A stretch of DNA of 64,000 nucleotides, taken from NCBI GenBank assembly GCA_011947345.1, contig JAAVTG010000554.1, positions 1,426,001 to 1,490,000 on the forward strand. Direction: 5' to 3'. The notes beneath the pieces are model-generated. The model was not told where the DNA came from. It made no database searches and was given only the letters and a program-made list of their open reading frames with translations. A program made the translations under genes and the position numbers. The DNA comes from Phytophthora quininea. Its lineage: Eukaryota; Oomycota; Peronosporomycetes; Peronosporales; Peronosporaceae. Positions 56,561 to 64,000 of this stretch are shown piece after piece (the first letter of the stretch is position 1; each line of letters opens with the position of its first letter).

Positions 56561-57409
56561 AAGCGGTACCAGAATTCATCGATTCCTCTCCTGTGGACGA
56601 TGCCGATGGATAGTGCTGGTTTCTTCTGGAGGCTTGGGAGCAAACGCCGAGCTGATCGACATCGTTGGTGGAACAGGCTTGCGCGGAGTGATTCGAGACG
56701 AGGGTGCTTACGATAGTAGCGTGGCTAGCGGAGGGGTTCGATGCGGGGCTGGTGTGGGGGTTCAAAAGTGTGAGCTGGAGCGCGCCGTGGTCTCGCAAAA
56801 CCTCGCTCGTGCTCTCCCACTTCCTCGAACCTGGAGACCGCAGACGTGGTTACTTATGCCTCTGCCAACTCGTCGAGCAAGACCTCACAGACACTTCAAC
56901 GAGAAGATACACAATTAGATCGATGCATTGCAATTGTTTTCCCAAGAAATTGACATTGGTCCAATATTGAATGTGTCGATCGTCTCGACAACAATCCATT
57001 TTCAATGGATATTGTCCGATGCCTGGATGCCATTCCGTTGTTTGCTTTACTAGTCGTAGACTACATGTTTCCCCCAGGGAAACTAGTTGTAGTGCTGCGC
57101 CCTCGCAGCTATCGATAGAATTCAACAACTACAGATCAATCAACCTCACCAACAGAGAAAAGATAGGGAAACCAAATTCTGTGGCATTTTCTTCAGATCC
57201 AAGCCGGCGAGTCATCCTGCTATACTATGGACCCGGCGGCTTGGCCATGTCGGCGCCTAATGCGCTCGAACATGTCGAGTGGGCGAAGAACACTGAAGGG
57301 CTTCACTCCTCCGGCGCTTGGCACACCTTTCTCGATCAAATACTCAGAATGAGCTTCTTGGACCCCTTCACTTGACTTGTTAACTAAGTGGAGCTTAAGT
57401 GCATGGCAC
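56561..57409. other. No supported gene; probable transposon debris
   Basis: Open frames here (for example 56971-57375 +) have no domain-like pattern. Similar CCAATATTG/CAATATT words occur on both sides of the hAT remnant (around 56040-56070 and 56950-56970), which might mark element ends, but no clean terminal inverted repeat or 8-bp duplication was found by eye. Confidence 0.35.
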
Positions 57410-59705
57410 TTACAGCGTAGCGCGGACCTCGCGGGTGGCGTCCACCATGTTGCGCAGGGCAGCAATGGTCTCGGGCCACTTGCGCGTCTTGAGACCGCAG
57501 TCCGGGTTCACCACCACCTGCTGGGGCGGCAGCAGCTTCAAGAAGCTCTGCAGCTTCTTGACGATCTCCTCCTTGGGCGGCACCACCGGTGAGTGGATGT
57601 CGTACGTGCCCGGGCCCAGGTCGCGCTTGTAGCCGATCGACTTGAACGAACGGATAGTCTCATCGTCCGAACGGGCGTTCTCGATCGAGTTGACGTCGGC
57701 GTCGATAGCGTCGATGGCGTGCATGCAGTCCGAGAACTCGCAGTAGCACATGTGCGTGTGGATCGACGTCTCGTTCTTGGCGACGGCAGTCGACAGACGG
57801 AAGGCGTCCACGGCCCAGTTCAGGTACTCGTCCTTCTTGGCCGGCTTCAGCGGCATACCCTCACGAAGAGCAGGCTCGTCCACCTGGATCACGGCACACT
57901 TGGCGGCCTCAAGGTCGGCGACCTCATCACGCAGGCACAGAGCAAGCTGGAAGGCCTGGTCCTTGCGGCTGATGTCCTTGCGGGGGAACGACCAGTTCAG
58001 GATGGTCACAGGGCCCGTGAGCATACCCTTCACCGGCTTGGACGTGAACGACTGAGCGACGACGAACTCACGCACCGTCATGTCCGCCGGACGCACCAGG
58101 TCGGCGAAGATGATCGGGGACGCACACAGCGCGAGCCGTAGCTCTGCACCCAGCCGTTCTGGGTGAAGGCAAAGCCCTCCAGCTTCTCAGCGAAGTACTC
58201 AACCATGTCCGTGCGCTCAGGCTCACCGTGGACCAGGATGTCCAGGCCCAGGGCCTCCTGAATCCCAATGTTGTAGGCAATCTGCTCGTCGATCTTGGCG
58301 CGGTAGTGCTCAAGGGTAATGTCACCAGCCTTGAGCTTGCGACGCAGAGCGCGGATCTGAGGGTCTGCGGGAACGAGCCGATGGTGGTGGTAGGCAACAC
58401 CGGCAGGCCCTTAAGCTGCTCCGGGCGGCGCTCGGCGAACACCGAGGGGCGCTTGAAGTCAGCCTCAGTGACGGCGGCAAGACGCGACTGGACGGCGGCC
58501 TTGGCGGGGTTCTTCTCGTAGTACACGGTCCAGTTCTTCTTGGCGGCGTCGATCTCGGCCTTGGCAGCATCCTCACCGATCTCAGCGATCTTTTTGACGA
58601 CTTCCAGCTCAGCCAGCTTCTCGTACGCGAAGCTGAGCACGCCCAGGAGACCATCAGTCTCGCCAGCGTTCAGTGCCGACTCGCACTCAGTCGTGTACGG
58701 CACGTGCTGCAACGACGAGCTGGTCTGGATGGTCAGCTGCGTGTTCTCGGAGGCAGCGAGCACCTTCTTGATATCAGCAACCTGGGTGAGCACAGTGTCG
58801 GGGTTGAACTTCCACACGCTGCGGCCGTCAATGAGACCAGCACCAAGGCGCTTACCAGCGGGAAGCCGAACTTCTGCAGCACCGACAGGTTGTCGCCGCG
58901 AGTGAAGTCGAGCGAGATGGCAGCCACAGGAGAGGTGGCAAACCACTGGTACACGTCGTGGTTGATCTCCTCGAAGTACGTGGCGATGTTGAGAGAGATT
59001 TTCTCATGCTGGATGGCACCGGCTACGTCCTTGCTGCCGTAAACCGTAGGGAGGTGCTTAGCGAGCTGCTCGGCGCTGGCGCCGACCAGAGACGGCTCAT
59101 GGATCTGCACCTCGGTTACGCCCAGAGCAGCCAACTCGTTCAGCAGCTGCGTGTAGAGCGGCAGTACCTTGACCAGCAACTCATCCAGCGTGGCGCCGTC
59201 GTACTTGCTCAGAGCCAGGTAGGTAAGGGGACCCAGCAGAATAGGCACCGTCTTGTTGGGCCCCACCACGTTCAAGGCGCGCTTGACGCCGTCGATGTAC
59301 GAGGCGAAGTTGGGCTTGGGGAGCTCTTGGCGCTCAGCTCGGGCACCTCGTAGTGGTAGTTGGAGTCGAACCACTTGGTCATGTCCAGCGCGGGGATGCC
59401 GTCAACGCCACGAGCCATGGCGAAGTACTGCGACAGGCCGGCGGGCACCGAGGCGAAGCGCTCCGGGGCCAGGCCCAGGTAGTAGGTCCAGTCCAGCACG
59501 TGGTCGTAGAGCGAGAAGAGGCCGACACCCACGCGGCTCACGCCGGAGTCCAGCTGCTTCTTCCAGTTGGCCTCCTCCACGGCGTGCGCGACCGTGAAGA
59601 GCTCCTCCTGCGAGATCTTGTTGCGCCAGAACTTCTCCAGGGCGAACTTGAGCTCGCGGTTGGGGCCCATGCGGGGAAGCCCAGCGTAGCACTGTCGACG
59701 ACCAT
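57410..59705 (-). CDS. metE: Cobalamin-independent methionine synthase (MetE)
   Basis: Transfers a methyl group from 5-methyltetrahydropteroyl-triglutamate to homocysteine, the last step of methionine synthesis; cytosolic. ATG 59705 gives [11 protein letters not shown] followed by [16 protein letters not shown], the classic N-terminus. The N-terminal barrel has [33 protein letters not shown] and [13 protein letters not shown]; the C-terminal barrel has [71 protein letters not shown] and [13 protein letters not shown]. The zinc/thiol ligands are present: HTHMCYC (His and Cys), the Glu of HGEPERTDM, and the final Cys of NPDCGL. About five single-base breaks (near 59670 in a C run, 59335, 58865, 58375, 58140) interrupt a gene that is otherwise full-length, about 765 residues, with no intron. 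Confidence 0.95.
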
Positions 59706-60310
59706 TGTGAGAGAGATTTGAAGGGGGTACTGACTGGGACGGACTTGAAGCGGAGTGCGCGCCAGAGAGCAAATGCAAGAATGCCTCCAAGGTGCTGGTG
59801 CTTTGGATGCTGCGGATGAATGGCTATGGAATGGCTGAGGCGGGATGACCTCGACGCTGCTGGTAGAGTCGACCAAGGCGCCCAGCCCGAGGACAACAGC
59901 GTGTTGCACAAGAACCACCGCAGCGACGTGGAGCACGCCCCTTCAGGGTATCTTATTCGCTACAGCGGATTTATTTTGACCAATGACGTGACGTCAAAGT
60001 GTGTTGTCAATCCCAGTTGCTCATATTGCCATGACAAGACTGTGACCCCTTGTGATAACGACGTTTATTCACAGAAATACAAGTGTTGGAATCCTGAAGC
60101 TCGCGGAGAGGTCGATCAACCCAGGTGATCTAGAAAACCAACGACATGATTTGCAAGAGCGTCCTCCATTGCGTCCACAACTTCACGTTCAACGTTTGAT
60201 TTTTGTTATCGCCATTGCCCGTCCTCGAGGTGTCTGTCGCGAGTGCGAGGAGCATCTATCTAGTATTGTCGTCGGCTGTGCGTGCTCTTGCTGGTGTCAC
60301 CAGTCCACCG
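59706..60310 (-). promoter_or_regulatory. Upstream region of methionine synthase
   Basis: About 600 bp without a supported gene. A CCAAT box at 59980-59984 is followed by a perfect palindromic CRE-like site TGACGTCA at 59989-59996, about 285 bp before the MetE start. Such sites bind bZIP factors in many eukaryotes, so amino-acid-responsive control is possible. The remainder also serves as the 3' region of the small orphan gene. Confidence 0.3.
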
Positions 60311-60660
60311 CTACGACTCCTTGCTGCCAACCTCGCTGCTGCCGCCGTTGGCGCGCTCGATCTGCACCAGGTCCAGGATCTGCCGCACGTTGCTCGTGGA
60401 CGACAGCCACTCCTTGAACTTAAGCTGGATGACCACCTCCATCGTGCGCTTCGCTGTAATGTCAAACTCGTCACTGGTCACCAGCTGCCGCAGACTCTCC
60501 ACGGTCTCGTACTGCTTCCTCACGGCGGCGACATATTCGGGCGGGATCGGGAATGGCCGCTCGGCGGGGGCGCCCCCGCGCTCGGCTTGACGGGGATGCA
60601 CACGTCGCGGAAAGTTTCGGGTAGCTGCAGCGACACTGGAGGCTTGTCTGTATCCGCCAT
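60311..60660 (-). CDS. Small orphan protein directly behind the TBCC-domain gene
   Basis: About 116 residues after one break is corrected. ATG 60660 gives MADTDKPPVSLQLPETFRDV and CIPVKPSAGAPP. After a break in the G5/C5 runs near 60560-60575, AERPFPIPPEYVAAVRKQYE and VTSDEFDITAKRTMEVVIQL, then KFKEWLSSTSNVRQILDLVQ follow. The helical C-terminal two thirds look folded; no family recognised. It lies only 9 nt after the stop of the TBCC-domain gene and in the same frame, with a TGA-CTAG context between them. It could be an independent gene, the second cistron of one transcript, or a readthrough extension. The name is left open. Confidence 0.55.
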
Positions 60661-60663
60661 ATT

Positions 60664-60672
60664 GTCTAGTCA
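60664..60672 (-). promoter_or_regulatory. Leaky stop context TGA-CTA-G between two in-frame ORFs
   Basis: On the minus strand the TBCC-domain ORF ends GAG ATG GGA TGA, followed by CTA GAC AAT ATG GCG of the small ORF in the same frame. UGA followed by CUA (best with a following G) is the known high-readthrough stop context in animals and yeast. Whether the host uses it is unknown; the motif and frame are direct observations. Confidence 0.5.
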
Positions 60673-62690
60673 TCCCATCTCGCCGTAAGTCACGTGTTCG
60701 AAGTGCAGTCGATGCAGAGTAAGCGCACCTTTTTCAATGTCCAACTCAAGAAAGGAATTCCAGCAGCCCTGCGACTCAGGATTATACAGGAACGGCAAGG
60801 CGGCCAACTGCTGTGAAAGTCGCGAGTACTTGGAATTGTAAGGCCCCAAAATCACACCGACGTTCTCGCCACTGATGATAATCGGTGATAACGTGTACAC
60901 ATTGATCCGAGTATCCAAACAGTTGCTACAGAAGGAGCGCACAAGACATTGTTAGGAACAAAAGCATACGATAAACAAATCACTGCCACTAACCTCACAC
61001 GGACGAGACCAGAGATCGCAGTGAACTGCACGTTTTCGCATCGTTCCACCGAGAGAATCCCTGTATTCGGCGCCGTGACAACGCGGCAGTTCTTGCATGC
61101 TGAAACCATCACATTTGTGCAGAAAGAATAAAAGGAAACAGGTTAAGGAACGATTGCGGACGTCAAGAGAATAAAAACAGAAAACCACAAGCACAGCACA
61201 CAACACAAAAACATAAAAACACATGCAGCATCGGTGGAGGAGGAAGGATATCGAACGGGTCCCAGAATGTAGATGAACGTGTCCTGGCAGGAGAATATGA
61301 TGACATCAGAGAGCTGGCTGTTGGCTGTCGAAGTTGTCGTCGTGAAGTTCTCTGCACGCTTAATAACTGTAGTCTTCACGAGCTGCGAAAGAATAGTGGG
61401 TCGCGCAGTCGTTTCCTCTTGACATGGAGCCATCGTAGCAGTGTCATCCAGCGAAAAATCGTCTACTCACATGCAAAGTACTGGTAAGCACCGGATATCG
61501 CAACTTTTCAAGTCCACGCACCATTAAGTGACAGAGCAGGTGGGCCGGGCATGGCGAGATTTTGAGAAGTTGATGGGGCTCCCACCGAGAAACCAACGGG
61601 CGGGTACAACTTTTCGTTCAACGACAATTGTGTCTTGTAGAAGCGACAAACTTTGGCTCCATTCTCCACACGAGGCGCGAACTCCTGTGCACCTTCGCCG
61701 TCACCCATAGCGTCCCCGGTATCCGATAGCTCCCACTGCGGGTAACACGAACTCAGTTTTACATTCTTGTCAACGAGGCTAGCATCACCCAGGCACAACA
61801 AAAACCCAAGCAGGTCGATCTGGTCTGCGCTAACCACTGTCTGGGATTCATCCTTCAGCTCCACAGACGGATACAGCAGACCGAATAAATCCTCCAGCTT
61901 CTCGCGCACAAATGCCAAATAGTACGAATCTGCCGTCGACCGGTCCGCCATCCCCACCGTGTGAGGTGACGCTGGTGGCGGAGGGCTAGCACTGCCTCTC
62001 AAGCGAGGAGATCCCACCGCCCGTGTACTGGTGACTTGGGTCCTGGAGGTGCGGCTGCACCTTCCAGCGCAACCGCCGCCGCTAAGCTCTCTACGTGCTC
62101 TCGATACCACACGGCATTGAACGACTCCAGCGAGTACTTTGTGCGCATCGAGTGCGGCCTCACTGTCTGGATAAACATAAAAATCGCCAGCTTGAACACG
62201 GGCACTTGCTCTCTCTCCAGAACTTGCCGCGCATCCAGCTTCGCGCGCTTTGCAGGCTCCTCCTTGACGTTAATCATGTGGTGGAAGTGCACCAGCAGCA
62301 GCCAGAAGGCCCTGTAGTCTGCTCTCTCCACTGGAAGATGCCGTCCACCGCCTCCTTCCACAAGGCAAAGCTCACAGAGTTCAAGTTGTCGCTCTCCACG
62401 AAGGCTCCCTCCGTGTCCAGCATCACGGCGTCGTCTCCAGCCGCAGCGTCAGCGTTTGCTGCCGCCTGGAAGCGGCCGTGTAGCGCGTCCAGCGCCTTCT
62501 TGACATTGCCGAGCGTGAGCGACGCCGCGTACTTGGAGGGCAGCGGCACGAGCCCCAGCTCGAAGAGCTCCAGACGCAGCCAGACGCGCGGCATTTGGCG
62601 CTTCCTCTTCTTGGCCGGCGGCGCGGGGATTAACTCAGGGACGTCTCGCCCGCCAGTGGCTTTCCTCGACTCCGCTGGCGTCTGGATCAT
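60670..62690 (-). CDS. TBCC-domain-containing protein (TBCCD1-like)
   Basis: Related to tubulin-folding cofactor C; TBCCD1 localises to centrosome or basal body and supports cilia and cell architecture in other eukaryotes. N-terminal part: VWLRLELFELGLVPLP and SVSFALWKEAVDGIFQW. A second region has YSLESFNAVWYREHVE and SYYLAFVREKLEDLFGLLYP. The C-terminal TBCC/CARP-like beta-helix has LVKTTVIKRAENFTTTTST, VIIFSCQDTFIYILGP, CKNCRVVTAPNTGILSVERC, ENVQFTAISGLVRV and INVYTLSPIIISGENVGVIL, then FLELDIEKG. At least three introns split the C-terminal part (near 61390-61470, 61100-61270 and 60930-60990). Frame breaks near 62320, 62030 and 61535 are inferred. Start is ATG 62690 (MIQTPAES) or 62756. 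The catalytic Arg of true cofactor C is not expected in TBCCD1 and was not found. Confidence 0.8.
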
Positions 62691-63069
62691 CGGTACAGTA
62701 TTATTAACACGAATCTTATTAGCGAAAAATGAGGTTTCGGAAGGGCCAAATTTCACGATAAGAGCAGCGAGGGGGCCGGACGGAAGGCAGCCCAGCGTAC
62801 CTTCGTCGTCAGCGTGAGCGGGCCCCTGTGTCGACGGAATGCGCGGTCTGGTCGGGTCTCTTCTCTGTCGGCGCTGGATGCAGAGCAGGCGGAGGCAACA
62901 AGAAGACGCTGCGTGCGCTCTTCCACGCTAGGGGAATGTAGCGCAAATGTTAGTGAAACGATGTGATTGGCTGTGTTATCAGAATATTTGTGATTGGAAC
63001 TGCTCACTGATATTTTTGTCAAGGTGGACGATAAATGAGTAAAGTGGACACTTATTAACGAAGCCGTCC
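62691..63069. other. Intergenic region
   Basis: 5' side of the TBCC-domain gene and 3' side of the thiol dioxygenase gene. It contains an inverted CCAAT (ATTGG at about 62967 and 62993) on the proper side for the TBCC-domain gene. No ORF supported. Confidence 0.35.
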
Positions 63070-63993
63070 TTAGAAGCTCACGTAACGCTGCAGACGCGGA
63101 CCATTGTACTGCTCTGGAGTGACGTCAAAGTCCTTGGGGTCATAGCTCGCCAGCGTTACGAGCTTGTCGTCTGCCTGGCTCGGAGCGTCCACCACGCGGA
63201 AGTACGTGCAGTCGCGGCCTCCGTCGGCGTCGTAAGGCGGCGTGATGATGTCGAAGAAGGCGCAACCAATGTCGTCTCCTCCCGTGATCTCGTGCAGGTT
63301 GCCGCAATCTGGCAGCAGCTCCGTCGTGACTGGCGCCGTCACAACTTCGTCCGCATGGCGTCTTGCCTGCTGCGTCTTGCTGCTGTTGGACGCAGCTTTG
63401 TCGTCCACGAGATCGTACGACTTGATGTGCGCCGAGCCGTACAGCACGCGAGAGATGACGCTCATGCCTGGGTGGTCGTGCAGCGGCAGACTCGTCCCCG
63501 GTGGCAGAATGAAGATCCTAACAAAGGAACATGGTTAGATAGTATCCCCTGGGGGTCCTTGGATGTTGGGGCACACTCACCCCATGGAAAAGGTTTCGTC
63601 TTCGTAGACGTGTTGGTAGTGCACGCGCTTGGGTCGTTCCAGGGCGCCATCGTCCGTGCCCGGCACCTTCAACTGGACTGCAAAGGCAGCAGAATCTATG
63701 TTAGTAAGGACCACTGCAACATTGCAGCCAAAAGGCTCGCCAGTGCTTTACAATTGGCTGGCAGAAGCTGGTCGCAGAGCTGCTTGATGGGCTCGATCTC
63801 CTCAGACGTGAGCGCGTGCGGTTCGCCCTCGTGCTTGTTGATGGCCGTCACCAGCAGGTCCTGGATACGCTCCAGCGTCTTCTGTCCGTCCTGCAGCTCC
63901 GTGTTGCCCCCGAAGGAGACGCGCCACACCGCGTTGAGGAACTCCATCGCTGCGTCTTTCAATAGTTGCAAGGACACGCAGTTTTTCAGACAT
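63070..63993 (-). CDS. Thiol dioxygenase of the PCO/ADO family
   Basis: Iron-dependent dioxygenase family that oxidises N-terminal cysteine of proteins (plant cysteine oxidases, animal ADO) or cysteamine, and so acts as an oxygen sensor. ATG 63993 gives MSEK, then after a missing base in the A5 run (63982-63986) CVSLQLLKDAAMEFLNAVW. Exons: to 63752; 63581-63677; 63517 to 63070; introns of 74 and 63 nt keep frame (PAN-FQLKVP; SMG-IFILPPG). The cupin has LPPGTSLPLHDHPGMSVISR with the two iron His residues (H-D-H), VLYGSAHIKSYD, a family-variable insertion, then LPDCGNLHEITGGDDIGCAF carrying the third His, and FFDIITPPYD, CTYFRVV. Full length for the family (about 260 residues). The substrate cannot be decided from sequence. 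Confidence 0.88.
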
Positions 63994-64000
63994 GATGGCT

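Noticed and set aside
56971..57375. 134-codon plus-strand frame upstream of the methionine synthase 3' end
   Set aside because: No motif, and it crosses sequence that appears to be transposon debris.

Overview
This window is nuclear DNA of an oomycete, most likely Phytophthora or a close relative. The genes are compact, GC-rich and encoded on both strands, with short 54-99 nt GT-AG introns. The protein set (SKN1/KRE6-type glucan enzyme, axonemal dynein, START-FYVE protein, oomycete-style Fanzor and Crypton proteins, Zn-finger orphans) fits a flagellate stramenopile. The genus is inferred from family resemblance only.

Layout: 1-1644 (-) holds a partial SKN1/KRE6 GH16-like protein. 2.9-5.3 kb (+) is a decayed Fanzor (eukaryotic TnpB homologue). 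It is followed by a mitochondrial 2Fe-2S ferredoxin (+), a cyclic-nucleotide-binding-domain K+ channel (-), a coiled-coil protein (+), a 12.7 kb axonemal dynein heavy chain (+) and a mitochondrial i-AAA protease (-). 26.8-36.9 kb is an AT-richer mobile-element island. It contains a dispersed repeat pair, a spliced zinc-finger gene of unknown family, a 21-bp tandem array, a dead Crypton (tyrosine recombinase plus GCR1_C-like domain) and a truncated Ty3-type gag. From 37 to 55.4 kb genes are dense again: a ubiquitin-like-domain protein, a Tudor-like/PDZ protein, a single-pass membrane protein, a zinc-binding orphan, a large SEN1-type helicase, RanBP1, an SLC35F-type transporter, a TALE homeobox protein, mitochondrial bL21, NAC-alpha and a START-FYVE protein. 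A hAT transposase remnant lies at 56.2-56.6 kb. The window ends with cobalamin-independent methionine synthase, a small orphan ORF 9 nt behind a TBCC-domain (TBCCD1-like) gene, and a thiol dioxygenase of the PCO/ADO family.

Nearly every real gene is interrupted by one or more single-base frame breaks, often in homopolymers, while the protein on both sides stays conserved. I read this as residual indel error in the assembly rather than mass pseudogenisation. CDS coordinates below therefore span frame breaks. By contrast, the Fanzor and Crypton copies carry substitutions at key positions (a catalytic Asp to Gly, and two in-frame stops) and look genuinely decayed.

Most interesting: the Fanzor with a lost RuvC-I aspartate and a downstream 14-bp hairpin; the TBCCD1 stop codon in the context UGA-CUAG with an in-frame ORF behind it; the Crypton; and the spliced zinc-finger gene inside the mobile-element island.
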